Part shown: one piece after another, positions 25,597 through 35,194 of the stretch
Layout of the letters: each line of letters opens with the position of its first letter
Numbering within the stretch: position 1 is the first letter of the stretch
From: Bacteroides congonensis
GTDB lineage: Bacteria; Bacteroidota; Bacteroidia; Bacteroidales; Bacteroidaceae
NCBI RefSeq assembly: GCF_900130125.1
Contig: NZ_FQXY01000009.1
Span: 1,031,760 to 1,095,759 of the forward strand
Direction: 5' to 3'
Length of the DNA stretch: 64,000 bases
The notes under the pieces: generated by a model
What the model was told of the DNA's origin: nothing
Databases searched by the model: none
Seen by the model: the letters and a program-made list of their open reading frames with translations, nothing else
Made by a program: the position numbers and the translations under genes

Positions 25597-26937
25597 ATGA
25601 GAAAAATAACTGCAATCGTTATTCTTTGTTTCCTCTCTTCTCTCACACTTTCAGCGCAGGAAACAACAGATAATTCTAAAGACAGTAAATCTTCTTCTAC
25701 GGAAGAATATACTAAATTCCGCTTTGGGGGATATGGTGAAATGGTCGCAAACTTCAAAGACTACGGTATCAACCGCTTTTATGGCGGCAACGACGGTAAT
25801 CCTAAGAAAAACAGGAACACAATCTCCATTCCCCGTTTTGTTGTAGCCTTTGATTACAAATTCAATTCCAAATGGATACTCGGTGCTGAGATTGAGTTTG
25901 AATCCGGTGGAACAGGTACTGCTTTCGAATTGGAAAATACAGAAAATGGTGAATACGAAACCGAAGTAGAAAAAGGTGGTGAAGTGGCTATTGAACAATT
26001 TCACATCACACGCCTGATTCATCGGTCTATCAATGTACGTGCCGGACATATCATCGTCCCGGTGGGCTTGACCAATGCCCACCATGAGCCGGTTAATTTC
26101 TTCGGACCTTCGCGCCCGGAAGGTGAAACCACCCTCCTGCCCTCTACCTGGCATGAGAACGGACTTGAAATCTTCGGTTCCTTCGGAAAAGGTTATGCAA
26201 GTTTCGATTATCAGGCTATGGTCGTAGCGGGTCTGAATCCCAACGGCTTCGACCGTAACACATGGGTAGGCAGTGGTAAACAGGGAATCTTTGAAGAAGA
26301 CAACTTTACTTCTCCCGCCTATGTATTCCGTTTGGATTATAAAGGAGTTCCGGGATTGCGTGTAGGCGCATCCTTCTATTATTGCGCAGATGCAGGTTCC
26401 AATTCAGACAAGGAACAGACTTATTCAAGCTACGGAAAGATTCCGGTGCGTATCTATACGGCAGACGCACAGTATCGCAATAAATACGTAATAGCACGCG
26501 GTAACGTCGTGTATGGGAATTTAGGAAACTCTTCAGGAGTAAGCCAGGCAAATGTCAAGTTATCGAATAAATCGCCTTACAGCCGTTTGGCTCCGGTAGC
26601 TAAGAATGCGATAAGTTATGCAGCTGAAGCCGGTATCAATATCCGTTCAGTATTCGGTGGCAGCAAGAAAATTCCGGTAATCTATCCATTTGCCCGTTAC
26701 GAATACTATAATCCACAAGAAAAGGGAGAAAAAGGTCAGACAATGGAAAAACGCTGTCAGGTAAGTATGTGGACAGCAGGTTTGAACTGGTATGCTTTGC
26801 CCAATCTGGTAGTAAAGGCGGACTATGCGACACGTCAAATCGGAACAAACAAGATTTTCGGCGTATCCAAAGCCTACAACAGTGAAAACGAATTTTCTAT
26901 CGGAATAGCCTATATAGGATGGTTTATCAAGAAATAA
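25597..26937 (+). CDS. Outer-membrane porin-like beta-barrel protein, first gene of the imelysin operon
   Basis: The frame is open from 25543, but the -7 box lies at 25566-25573, so the start is the ATG at 25597 (446 residues). The signal peptide MRKITAIVILCFLSSLTLSA precedes QETT. The rest has beta-barrel strand periodicity, with FRFGGYGEMV near the mature start and a terminal aromatic strand (SIGIAYIGWFIKK), similar to OprO/OprP-type porins. A short acidic stretch (ENTENGEYETEVEKGGE) could be a metal-attracting loop. It begins a seven-gene unit reaching CcsBA and lies 29 bp from the imelysin gene. It probably admits iron or an iron complex, judged from context only. Confidence 0.78.
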   Translation: MRKITAIVILCFLSSLTLSAQETTDNSKDSKSSSTEEYTKFRFGGYGEMVANFKDYGINRFYGGNDGNPKKNRNTISIPRFVVAFDYKFNSKWILGAEIEFESGGTGTAFELENTENGEYETEVEKGGEVAIEQFHITRLIHRSINVRAGHIIVPVGLTNAHHEPVNFFGPSRPEGETTLLPSTWHENGLEIFGSFGKGYASFDYQAMVVAGLNPNGFDRNTWVGSGKQGIFEEDNFTSPAYVFRLDYKGVPGLRVGASFYYCADAGSNSDKEQTYSSYGKIPVRIYTADAQYRNKYVIARGNVVYGNLGNSSGVSQANVKLSNKSPYSRLAPVAKNAISYAAEAGINIRSVFGGSKKIPVIYPFARYEYYNPQEKGEKGQTMEKRCQVSMWTAGLNWYALPNLVVKADYATRQIGTNKIFGVSKAYNSENEFSIGIAYIGWFIKK

Positions 26938-26966
26938 CAAATAATTAATTATTTAATTTAGATAAG

Positions 26967-28118
26967 ATGAAAACAAAATTCTTTTATGTTGCAGCCCTGA
27001 TAGCGGGACTGGCATTTACAGCAACTTCTTGTAGTAGTGATGATGACAATCCGATAGTGGATCCTGCAAATATCGACTACACCTCTGAAAATGCTTCAAG
27101 CTGGCATAATTACATGAGAAACGTTGCAGCTCTCCTGAAAACAGACGCAACCAATCTTTATGATGCATGGAATTCAAGTTATAAAGGCGGAACAAGCTAT
27201 GCCGATCTTTTCAAAGCACATAATAGTTCAGCTTATGCAAGCGCTCTGAGTTGCGTAGAAGAAATCGTAGACAAATGCGCGGAAATTGCCAACGAGGTAG
27301 GTACTGCCAAGATCGGTGATCCATACAACTTGTACAAAGCCGGAAACACAGAAGAAGCATTATATGCTGTAGAGTCCTGGTATAGCTGGCACTCTCGTGA
27401 TGACTATACCAATAACATCTATTCGATCCGAAATGCTTATTATGGTTCTTTGGACGGTAGTATCAATACCAACTCTCTGGCAACAGTGATTGCTGGTGTT
27501 AACCCGACACTAGACACCAAAATAAAAAATGCTATAAAAGCAGCCGCAGAAGCCATTCAAGATATTCCGCAGCCTTTCCGTAATCACATTGCCAGTGATG
27601 AAACAGTAGTGGCAATGAATGCTTGCGCAGATTTGGAAAGCTTATTGAAAAATGACTTGAAGTCCTATATTTCGAATAATAATAACGGTATCAACAGCGA
27701 TGCAGTACTTAATCCTGTAGTAACACGCTATGTCGATGCAGTAGTAGTACCGACTTACAAAAATCTGAAAGAAAAAAATGATGCATTATACAATGCAGTG
27801 ATAGCACTTGCAGACAATCCATCGAACAAAGCATTTGAAACTGCTTGTGCTGCCTGGATCACCGCACGTGAACCTTGGGAAAAAAGCGAAGCATTCCTGT
27901 TCGGTCCGGTAGACGAAATGGGACTTGACCCCAACATGGATAGCTGGCCTTTGGACCAAAATGCAATCGTACAGATTCTGAACTCTCAAAGTTGGAGCGA
28001 TCTGGAATGGAGCGATGATGATGACGATGCTGCCGTTGAATCAGCTCAGAACGTACGTGGTTTCCATACACTGGAGTTCTTACTCTACAAAAACGGTGTA
28101 CCTCGTAAAGTACAGTAA
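26967..28118 (+). CDS. Imelysin-family (peptidase M75-like) iron-related lipoprotein
   Basis: A 383-residue lipoprotein: MKTKFFYVAALIAGLAF leads to a TATSC lipobox with Cys22. The imelysin GxHxxE metal motif is present near the C-terminus as Gly365-x-His367-x-x-Glu370 (RGFHTLEF), and the helix-bundle repeats expected of the family fill the rest. Imelysins (EfeO, IrpA, ICMP) are periplasmic or surface iron-binding proteins induced by low iron; peptidase activity is doubtful. It stands between a porin and a di-haem protein, as a probable iron-binding component of the module. A hairpin follows its stop. Confidence 0.9.
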   Translation: MKTKFFYVAALIAGLAFTATSCSSDDDNPIVDPANIDYTSENASSWHNYMRNVAALLKTDATNLYDAWNSSYKGGTSYADLFKAHNSSAYASALSCVEEIVDKCAEIANEVGTAKIGDPYNLYKAGNTEEALYAVESWYSWHSRDDYTNNIYSIRNAYYGSLDGSINTNSLATVIAGVNPTLDTKIKNAIKAAAEAIQDIPQPFRNHIASDETVVAMNACADLESLLKNDLKSYISNNNNGINSDAVLNPVVTRYVDAVVVPTYKNLKEKNDALYNAVIALADNPSNKAFETACAAWITAREPWEKSEAFLFGPVDEMGLDPNMDSWPLDQNAIVQILNSQSWSDLEWSDDDDDAAVESAQNVRGFHTLEFLLYKNGVPRKVQ

Positions 28119-28145
28119 AGATTTATCTTACTAAGATAGTATTGA

Positions 28146-28182
28146 GAAGTAAAGGCGGGATACCGAAATCCCCCTTTACTTC
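28146..28182 (+). terminator. Intra-operon hairpin between the imelysin and DUF1111 genes
   Basis: GAAGTAAAGG (28146-28155) pairs perfectly with CCTTTACTTC (28173-28182), with GGG/CCC possible inside. Only TTT follows, so this is at most a partial terminator or an mRNA-stability hairpin that would raise imelysin levels relative to downstream genes. Confidence 0.55.
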
Positions 28183-28226
28183 TTTGGTATGTTAAAAACA
28201 TATTATTGAAATTAAGTCAATAAACA

Positions 28227-29657
28227 ATGAATCACTTTCTAAAATATTCATTTTCTATCTTTTGTCTGCTGACGTGTGCGGCCTGCGACGACGACGGAAT
28301 TGATGTACTGGATATAGAAATCCCGGAAGGATATGCCCTATCCGCCGGTACATCCACTATTTTCCTAAGCTCATCCGTAGCCTATGATACTCCCGCAGAC
28401 TGGATAACAGGAGCTTATGACATCCGTTTCACCCGCGGAGACAGGCTTTATGATGACGTGCGTACAAGTAACAACGGTCATGGCGGCGGACTGGGTCCCG
28501 TCTATGCCGGCTATTCGTGTGGTAGTTGTCACCGGAATGCCGGACGTACCAAACCATCCCTATGGACGGAAGGCGGTTCGGGAAGTTATGGATTCTCTTC
28601 CATGCTCATCTACATATCCCGTAAAAACGGAGCTTTCTTCCAAGACTATGGGCGTGTACTTCACGATCAGGCAATCTACGGAGTACAACCGGAAGGTAAA
28701 CTATCCGTAGAATACACCTACGAGGACTTTTCTTTCCCTGACGGTGAAACGTACACACTCTGCAAACCGAATTATACTATCTCCGAATGGTATGCCGAAG
28801 AAATCAAACCGGAAGATTTGTTCTGTACCGTACGTATCCCCCTACGCCACGTAGGCATGGGGCAGATGATGGCTTTAGACCCTATCGAGATTGAAGCACT
28901 CGCAGCAAGAAGCAATTATCCCGAATATGGAATCAGCGGACGATGCAACTATATCATGGAGCGCGGGGTCAAATGTCTGGGACTGTCCGGAAATAAGGCC
29001 CAACATGCCGACTTGACGGTAGAGTTAGGCTTCTCCAGTGATATGGGAATAACGAACAGCCGCTACCCAGAAGAAATCTGCGAAGGACAAATACAAGTCA
29101 ACCAAGGCAGTATGATGGGACTTTCTTACGATCAACTGGATGTCAGTACGGAAGAAATGGAGAATGTAGACCTCTACATGCAGAGTCTTGGCGTTCCTGC
29201 CCGGCGTAATGTAAATGACCCGCATGTAATCAAAGGGGAACAAAACTTCTATAAAGCCAAATGCCATCTTTGCCATGTAAGCACCCTTCACACAAAGAAG
29301 CGCGGCACTGTCTTATTGAACAATACCCAACTCCCGTGGCTGGGCGGTCAGACGATTCATCCCTATTCCGATTATCTGTTGCACGACATGGGTTCCGAGA
29401 TTATGGGAGTCGGCCTGAATGACAACTATGTAAGCGGTCTGGCTCGTGGAAACGAATGGCGTACCACTCCGCTTTGGGGAATCGGTCTGCAAGAAAAGGT
29501 GAACGGACATACTTATTTCCTGCACGACGGACGTGCCCGCAATCTGACGGAAGCCATCATGTGGCATGGCGGAGAAGGAGAAGCATCAAAGAACCTGTTC
29601 AAGAACATGAGTAAAGAGGATCGCGACGCATTACTCGCATTTTTAAATTCACTTTAA
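28227..29657 (+). CDS. Di-haem oxidoreductase-like lipoprotein (DUF1111)
   Basis: A 476-residue lipoprotein with lipobox LTCAAC (Cys20). Two c-type haem sites are visible, Cys98-x2-Cys101-His102 (CGSCH) and Cys346-x2-Cys349-His350 (CHLCH). The C-terminal motif GLARGNEWRTTPLWGIGL with YFLHDGRARNLTEAIMWHGGE is the DUF1111 / di-haem peroxidase-like signature. These proteins accompany imelysins in many bacteria and are thought to do periplasmic redox work coupled to iron handling. Covalent haem attachment needs a cytochrome c maturation enzyme, and one is encoded four genes downstream (CcsBA). It is followed by a second porin after 28 bp. Confidence 0.9.
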   Translation: MNHFLKYSFSIFCLLTCAACDDDGIDVLDIEIPEGYALSAGTSTIFLSSSVAYDTPADWITGAYDIRFTRGDRLYDDVRTSNNGHGGGLGPVYAGYSCGSCHRNAGRTKPSLWTEGGSGSYGFSSMLIYISRKNGAFFQDYGRVLHDQAIYGVQPEGKLSVEYTYEDFSFPDGETYTLCKPNYTISEWYAEEIKPEDLFCTVRIPLRHVGMGQMMALDPIEIEALAARSNYPEYGISGRCNYIMERGVKCLGLSGNKAQHADLTVELGFSSDMGITNSRYPEEICEGQIQVNQGSMMGLSYDQLDVSTEEMENVDLYMQSLGVPARRNVNDPHVIKGEQNFYKAKCHLCHVSTLHTKKRGTVLLNNTQLPWLGGQTIHPYSDYLLHDMGSEIMGVGLNDNYVSGLARGNEWRTTPLWGIGLQEKVNGHTYFLHDGRARNLTEAIMWHGGEGEASKNLFKNMSKEDRDALLAFLNSL

Positions 29658-29685
29658 AGTAAAAAGTAGTATATACCAAATAATT

Positions 29686-30900
29686 ATGAAGAGATTTATA
29701 ATCATTGCCATGTTGTTTGCCATGATGCCTTTAGTTGCTATGGCACAACATGAAGAAGATACGGAAAATGGTGTAGTATCATTGGCTGGAAGAGAAGGAT
29801 TCACTATCGGAACCAAGAAAGGCGATTTCGTTTTCAAACCTTATCTGCTTGTGCAGACTTGTGGAAACTTCAACTGGTATGACGATGAAGGACTGGACAA
29901 GGCATACAATCAGGACAACATAGCCAATTCCGGCTTCTCCGTTCCTTATGCCGTACTCGGTTTCACAGGAAAAGCTTTCGACAAAGTAACTTTCAACCTT
30001 TCCATCAATGCCGCAGCCAGTGGCGGAGCATTGCTCCAACAAGCCTGGTTTGATGTCCAACTGAAGAAACAGTTTGCCATCCGGGTAGGTAAGTTTAAGA
30101 CGCCTTTCTCACACGCTTACCTGACAACATTGGGAGAAACAATGATGCCTAGTTTGCCTGTATCACTGACTGCCCCCGTCATTCTTCCCTATTCCTTGAA
30201 TGCGGTAACACCGAATATTGGTACCGGATTCGACTTGGGTGTAGAAATTCACGGTCTGATAGCCGACAAGTTCGGATACGAAATCGGCTTGTTCAACGGT
30301 ACGGGAGCTTCGGTGAATACAGCTACAAAAACATTCAGTGACGACTGGCACATTCCGTCTTTGCTATATGCCGGACGTTTCACATATATGCCAAAAGGCG
30401 TGATGCCTGCTACGCAGGGAAATCCGAACCGATTGAATGAAGATAAAATCATGTTCGGTATTTCTACATCTATCAATGTGGAGAGTGAAAACGAAAGTAC
30501 CAATGACTACCGCGCCGGACTGGAGTTCGCGATGCTGAAGAACAAACTTTACCTGGGAGCTGAAATGTATTACATGAATGTAGGTTTCACCAAAAGACAG
30601 AAGATTTCCGAATCATACAATTACCTGGGCGGTTACGTACAAGGCGGTTACTTTGTAGCTCCACGCTTGCAGGCTGCTGCACGTTATGATTTCTTCAACC
30701 GTAACGGAATGGACACCAACGGTTTCCTGAATATGCCCGCCGTAGGTATGAATTATTTCTTCAGAAATTGCAATCTGAAATTACAGGCTATGTACCAGTA
30801 TATCGCCCGCAAAGGACATGATACCCAACTCGACCGTGACAACGACGATTTGGGCCTGGCTACACATTCCGCCACCATCTTACTTCAGTACACATTCTAA
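29686..30900 (+). CDS. Outer-membrane porin (OprO/OprP-like) in the imelysin operon
   Basis: A 404-residue protein with signal peptide MKRFIIIAMLFAMMPLVAMA. It has the trimeric phosphate-selective porin pattern: an early strand DFVFKPYLLVQTCGNFNWY, then QQAWFDVQLKKQFAIRVGKF and the PFSHAYLTT loop, ending in the outer-membrane insertion strand ILLQYTF. It lies 28 bp after the di-haem gene and 17 bp before the cytochrome lipoprotein. As the second barrel of the operon it may have a different selectivity from the first. Confidence 0.82.
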   Translation: MKRFIIIAMLFAMMPLVAMAQHEEDTENGVVSLAGREGFTIGTKKGDFVFKPYLLVQTCGNFNWYDDEGLDKAYNQDNIANSGFSVPYAVLGFTGKAFDKVTFNLSINAAASGGALLQQAWFDVQLKKQFAIRVGKFKTPFSHAYLTTLGETMMPSLPVSLTAPVILPYSLNAVTPNIGTGFDLGVEIHGLIADKFGYEIGLFNGTGASVNTATKTFSDDWHIPSLLYAGRFTYMPKGVMPATQGNPNRLNEDKIMFGISTSINVESENESTNDYRAGLEFAMLKNKLYLGAEMYYMNVGFTKRQKISESYNYLGGYVQGGYFVAPRLQAAARYDFFNRNGMDTNGFLNMPAVGMNYFFRNCNLKLQAMYQYIARKGHDTQLDRDNDDLGLATHSATILLQYTF

Positions 30901-30917
30901 ATAGAACAGGAAAGGAT

Positions 30918-31634
30918 TTGTTTATGAAAAAATATATTCTTTTGGGGACTTGTCTACTGTTATTCGCAGGGCTTTCTTCTTGTGACGACGGACCTGTTTA
31001 CGAAAAGACAGGTATTATATCAGAAGAGGGACGCACGCTGAAGATGAGTGGAATAATCAACGGTATCAGTAAATGGCCCGATAGTTATAGTATAGTAGTG
31101 GCAGGCTTCGGCGATGAGAGTGAGTATGCCGTTGTCACAAAAACAATCCCGGTTCCGGCTATCGAAGGTGATAAGATTCAGGTAACTATGACAGGCATCA
31201 GTGATGAGGTGAGTACTGTCGAATTATGCATTATCAATAAATTGAGAAAGCGGATTATCAGTTTCCAGTCGATGGACGACCTTACAGCAATCGACGATAC
31301 CATACGTATGGATGCAGGTACCGTGAATGTAAGCATGTACAACGCTATCCAGCAAAATGTTTTCGATAAAGGCTGTATAGGCTGTCACGGAATAGCAACC
31401 AGTGCCGCAGCAGGATTGAGCTTATTGGAAGGAAACAGTTATCAGAATTTAGTAGGGCACTCTTCGTCGGTAGTAACCGGACTGCTGCGGGTGAAAGCCG
31501 GCAGCGCAGAAGAAAGTGTACTGCATCAAATCCTGAATACGACAGGTTGGAAAACCAATCATTCCAATATGATAACCGAGCCGAACATTCTGACTCTTAT
31601 CGACGACTGGATTGACAACGGTGCACAAGAATAA
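30918..31634 (+). CDS. Mono-haem cytochrome c-like lipoprotein
   Basis: A 238-residue lipoprotein; the start may be the second Met (30924). MKKYILLGTCLLLFAG leads to an LSSC lipobox. One haem site, Cys153-x2-Cys156-His157 (GCIGCHG), is followed by a ~70-residue cytochrome c fold with Met219 as a likely sixth ligand (NMITEP). Residues about 30-130 form an extra beta-domain of unknown role (GIINGISKWPDSYSIVVAGF). The combination suggests an electron shuttle anchored in the outer or inner membrane beside the di-haem protein. Only 17 bp separate it from the porin, and 15 bp from the next gene. Confidence 0.82.
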   Translation: MFMKKYILLGTCLLLFAGLSSCDDGPVYEKTGIISEEGRTLKMSGIINGISKWPDSYSIVVAGFGDESEYAVVTKTIPVPAIEGDKIQVTMTGISDEVSTVELCIINKLRKRIISFQSMDDLTAIDDTIRMDAGTVNVSMYNAIQQNVFDKGCIGCHGIATSAAAGLSLLEGNSYQNLVGHSSSVVTGLLRVKAGSAEESVLHQILNTTGWKTNHSNMITEPNILTLIDDWIDNGAQE

Positions 31635-31649
31635 ATAGTTATTTATAAA

Positions 31650-32810
31650 ATGAATATGAACAACAAAGAACAACAGAACATTCAGTCTGAAAAGACTCTA
31701 ACTGAAATTTTCAAATATAAGGCAGCAGAAGGCCCTTCGGAGTATCACATCATGATTCATTCCACCCAACCGGAAGATATATACGAAAACCAACTCAACG
31801 CTGTACTGAATACTTACGATGATTTACTTGCAAAAGAACTGAAAGGAGCAGTTGCCATTTTCAAACGTTACTTCCTGAGCGATGCCGCCAACCAGACAGA
31901 CACGCTACTGGCAGTAACGACCGAAGGTTCGGGCTACGCACTCTCTATTGTGGAGCAACCGCCATTGGACGGAACAAAAATCGCGTTATGGGTTTACCTG
32001 CTGACCGACGTACAGACACAAGTCCTGCACAACGGTCTTTTTGAAGTGAAACACAGTGCCTACCGCCACTTTTGGGGTGGCAGCGCATTCAATCGTGCAG
32101 CTAATCCGGAATATCAAACCCGCCTGCTGCTGAACGATTATGTGATGCAACTGATGGAACAAGGCTGCACATTGGCAGAACATTGTATCCGCACATGGTT
32201 CTTCGTTCAAAATGTAGACGTAAACTATGCCGGAGTAGTGAAAGCACGCAATGAAGTTTTCGTCACCCAAAACCTGACGGAAAAGACACATTATATCTCC
32301 AGCACAGGTATCGGCGGTCGCCATGCCGACCCCAAAATACTCGTACAGATGGATACATACGCAGTGTCCGGGGGAAAACCGGAACAGATTCATTTCCTCT
32401 ATTCCCCTACCCACCTCAATCCTACCTATGAATACGGTGTCAGCTTTGAGCGTGGTACGTATGTGGATTATGCCGACCGTCGCCAGGTATTTATCTCCGG
32501 GACGGCAAGCATCAATAATAAAGGCGAGGTAGTGCATCCCGGCGACATCCGCAAACAAACGGAACGGATGTGGGAAAATGTAGAAACACTGCTGAACGAA
32601 GCGGACTGCACCTTCGACGACGTGGGACATATGATTGTATATCTGCGTGATATTGCAGACTATACTATCGTCAAAGGAATGTATGACAAACGTTTCCCAT
32701 ATATACCTAAAGTCTTTGTTCATGCTCCGGTATGCCGTCCCGGATGGTTGATAGAGATGGAGTGCATGGGAGTGAAAGACTGTAAGAACAAGGAGTACGC
32801 TCCATTTTAA
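31650..32810 (+). CDS. Rid (YjgF)-fold protein, possibly chorismatase-like
   Basis: A 386-residue soluble protein with no signal peptide. The C-terminal ~130 residues have the Rid/YjgF fold (FISGTASINNKGEVVHPGDI, then EADCTFDDVGHMIVYLRD and a CRPGWLIEMECMG ending). The N-terminal half is a second, related domain (STGIGGRHADP is notable). That two-domain architecture is shared with FkbO/Hyg5-type chorismatases, so a chorismate-derived product, such as a quinone or an aromatic acid, is one possibility; an imine deaminase is another. Its place between the cytochrome and CcsBA genes shows it belongs to the unit, but its task is not clear. Confidence 0.7.
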   Translation: MNMNNKEQQNIQSEKTLTEIFKYKAAEGPSEYHIMIHSTQPEDIYENQLNAVLNTYDDLLAKELKGAVAIFKRYFLSDAANQTDTLLAVTTEGSGYALSIVEQPPLDGTKIALWVYLLTDVQTQVLHNGLFEVKHSAYRHFWGGSAFNRAANPEYQTRLLLNDYVMQLMEQGCTLAEHCIRTWFFVQNVDVNYAGVVKARNEVFVTQNLTEKTHYISSTGIGGRHADPKILVQMDTYAVSGGKPEQIHFLYSPTHLNPTYEYGVSFERGTYVDYADRRQVFISGTASINNKGEVVHPGDIRKQTERMWENVETLLNEADCTFDDVGHMIVYLRDIADYTIVKGMYDKRFPYIPKVFVHAPVCRPGWLIEMECMGVKDCKNKEYAPF

Positions 32811-32831
32811 TATCATTAAAAGATTGTACTG

Positions 32832-34904
32832 TTGAAAAGGTTACTTATCATTTTATACATCTGCCTGGTGGGACTACTCGCTGTAGCTACTTTTATAGAA
32901 CAGGCGAATGGGACAGATTTTGTAGAAAGAAATATATATCATACAAGTTGGTTTTGTTGTTTATGGGGAGTAATAGCTGTAATAGCACTCGTTGCTCTCA
33001 TCCGACGCGCTTTGTGGCGACGATTTCCCATATTGTTGTTTCATGGCTCCCTTCTCGTTATCTTGGTGGGAGCCATGATCACATTTATGAGCAGCGAAAA
33101 GGGATATATACATTTAGTTCCCGGCACAACAGTGAACAGTTTCCAAGAGCCGGAAAGCGGAAGAAATATAGACTTGCCATTCAGCATGCAACTGGACAGC
33201 TTCCGTATCGAATATTATCCGGGGACGGAAGCTTCGTCAGATTATGTCAGCTATATCACCTACTCCACTACCGGTCAAAAGAACTTTTCATCACACGAAC
33301 GGATTTCAATGAACCGGATATTCACCGCACAAGGCTTCCGCTTCTATCAGTCTTCTTTCGATGAAGACCAACAGGGAAGCTGGTTGAGTGTGAATTACGA
33401 TCCATGGGGCACAAGTGTGACGTATGCAGGGTATATTTTACTGGGAATCTCCATGCTTTGGCTACTATTTTCCCGCAGCGGTGAATTCCGCCACCTGCTG
33501 AATCATCCTTTATTAAGGAAAGGAAGTGTATTCATCTTGTTTCTTCTCTGTCTTACAGGCATAACGCAGGCACAAACACAAGCGCCCCCAAAGCTGCTTC
33601 CTGCATTAAAGCGGGTGCAAGCCGATAGCCTGGCACGGGAACAAGTGATTTATCATGACCGGGTAGTACCTTTCAATACATTAGCCCGTGACTTTATTCA
33701 GAAACTGACAGGGGAAACCTCATACAAAGGACTGACACCCGAACAGATTATAGGCGGCTGGCTGCTCTATCCCGAAGTGTGGAGAAACGAACCGTTAATC
33801 TACATAAAAAACGCGGAACTACGGCATCTGCTCAACCTGCCAACATCCTATGCGCGCTTAACCGATTTGTTTGACGGTTCCGTCTACCGCTTGCAGAAAC
33901 ACTGGCAACGTGAACAGGGAAAACAAAGTAAACTGGCGAAAGCCATTCAGGAAACAGATGAAAAAGCAGGCTTGATTCTTATGCTGGAAAAAGGAACATT
34001 CATTCATCCGTTGCCTGTGGACGGCAGTGTACAACCTCTTTCTGAACGGCAAGTGAAAGCCGAACTGCTCTACAATCATATTCCGTTCAGCAAGATTCTC
34101 TTTATGGTGAATCTGACAGCAGGAATATTGGCTTTTCTGCTTTTACTTTATAACAGCCTGCGGAAAAATACGCTTTCACCGAAAGCACAGAAAGTTTCAC
34201 GGATAGCAAAGACTTCCTTTTCTATTGTGCTCTATGCTGCCTTTATCTTTCATCTGGCAGGATATTGCCTGCGTTGGTATATCGGCGGACGAATCCCGCT
34301 CAGCAACGGTTATGAGACCATGCAGTTTATGGCACTTTGTATTCTCCTGCTAGCCTGTCTGCTCCACCGGAAATTCCCGTTTATGCTTCCATTCGGATTC
34401 CTGCTTTCCGGCTTCGCCCTATTGGTTTCTTACCTAGGGCAAATGAATCCCCAAATAACCCCTTTGATGCCGGTACTTGTCTCCCCGTGGTTAAGCATCC
34501 ATGTTTCATTGATTATGATGTCCTATGCGCTGTTTGCTTTCATCATGCTGAATGGAATATTGGCCTTATGTCATCACAGGCAAGATGAACGGGTGGAACA
34601 GTTGACTATACTCAGCCGCCTGTTGCTCTACCCTGCCGTGTTCTTCCTAGGTGCGGGAATCTTCCTCGGAGCAGTTTGGGCAAATGTATCCTGGGGACGC
34701 TATTGGGCATGGGATCCGAAAGAAGTATGGGCATTAATAACTTTCCTTGTGTATGGAGCTGCTTTCCACTCACAAAGCCTTCGTTTCTTCCGCAAACCTT
34801 TATTCTTCCATATCTATATGATAATAGCTTTCCTCACAGTCCTGATGACTTATTTTGGAGTGAACTATGTCTTAGGTGGAATGCATAGTTACGCAAATGG
34901 CTGA
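32832..34904 (+). CDS. ccsBA: Fused CcsB-CcsA cytochrome c haem lyase (system II)
   Basis: A 690-residue polytopic membrane protein that starts at TTG (MKRLLIILYICLVGLLAV...). The N-terminal ~220 residues resemble CcsB/ResB (three membrane helices and a periplasmic beta region). A linker with a Pro/Gln-rich stretch and a periplasmic part follows, and residues about 430-690 are CcsA/ResC with the haem-binding WWD motif WGRYWAWDPKEVWALITF. Fused CcsBA delivers and attaches haem to CxxCH. Here it ends an operon that itself encodes two c-type haem proteins with three attachment sites, so it is probably the dedicated lyase for them. The gap from the Rid-like gene is 21 bp. Confidence 0.92.
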   Translation: MKRLLIILYICLVGLLAVATFIEQANGTDFVERNIYHTSWFCCLWGVIAVIALVALIRRALWRRFPILLFHGSLLVILVGAMITFMSSEKGYIHLVPGTTVNSFQEPESGRNIDLPFSMQLDSFRIEYYPGTEASSDYVSYITYSTTGQKNFSSHERISMNRIFTAQGFRFYQSSFDEDQQGSWLSVNYDPWGTSVTYAGYILLGISMLWLLFSRSGEFRHLLNHPLLRKGSVFILFLLCLTGITQAQTQAPPKLLPALKRVQADSLAREQVIYHDRVVPFNTLARDFIQKLTGETSYKGLTPEQIIGGWLLYPEVWRNEPLIYIKNAELRHLLNLPTSYARLTDLFDGSVYRLQKHWQREQGKQSKLAKAIQETDEKAGLILMLEKGTFIHPLPVDGSVQPLSERQVKAELLYNHIPFSKILFMVNLTAGILAFLLLLYNSLRKNTLSPKAQKVSRIAKTSFSIVLYAAFIFHLAGYCLRWYIGGRIPLSNGYETMQFMALCILLLACLLHRKFPFMLPFGFLLSGFALLVSYLGQMNPQITPLMPVLVSPWLSIHVSLIMMSYALFAFIMLNGILALCHHRQDERVEQLTILSRLLLYPAVFFLGAGIFLGAVWANVSWGRYWAWDPKEVWALITFLVYGAAFHSQSLRFFRKPLFFHIYMIIAFLTVLMTYFGVNYVLGGMHSYANG

Positions 34905-35011
34905 CTTTCATCCAGTTTTTTTCCGGGAATAAAGCTGCCACCCCCTATATATAGTTACTAATTTCTATTAGAATACCCACTTCAGGGGATTGCGGGAACA
35001 ACGGAAAGCCC
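34905..35011. other. Gap between the ccsBA gene and sRNA copy B
   Basis: No gene. The stretch holds a T run (about 34916-34923), the palindrome-rich CCCCTATATATAGTTAC, and the -33 box of the sRNA promoter (TTGC 34990-34993). I saw no good terminator for the long operon before the hairpin at 35195. Confidence 0.4.
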
Positions 35012-35020
35012 CTATCTTTG
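34990..35020 (+). promoter_or_regulatory. Promoter of candidate sRNA copy B
   Basis: TTGC (34990-34993), 19 bp, TATCTTTG (35013-35020). It has the same spacing as copy A. Confidence 0.6.
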
Positions 35021-35026
35021 CAGTAT

Positions 35027-35116
35027 CAGAATTAAATTAATTAGTCATAATTATATTACGTAGCCACATTAAAAATACATAGGAATCGGCCGAAGTGATT
35101 CATCCGCATTTCTTCT
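35027..35116 (+). ncRNA. Candidate small RNA, copy B, paralogous to 18462-18560
   Basis: It shares 57 of 59 bases with copy A from the -7 box to 35070 and then keeps the hairpin position. The stem is CGG (35087-35089) with CCG (35104-35106) plus GAA/TTC, where copy A has CCCG/CGGG. The bases differ but pairing is kept. The U tract is weaker (TTTCTTCTATTT), and some transcripts may run to the strong hairpin at 35195-35226. Confidence 0.5.
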
Positions 35117-35194
35117 ATTTGGTTGTTAAGTTGAAAAAACCATATAATGTATTCATTTTGGGATATGAATAGATGACATATTCTAAAAGAGGCA

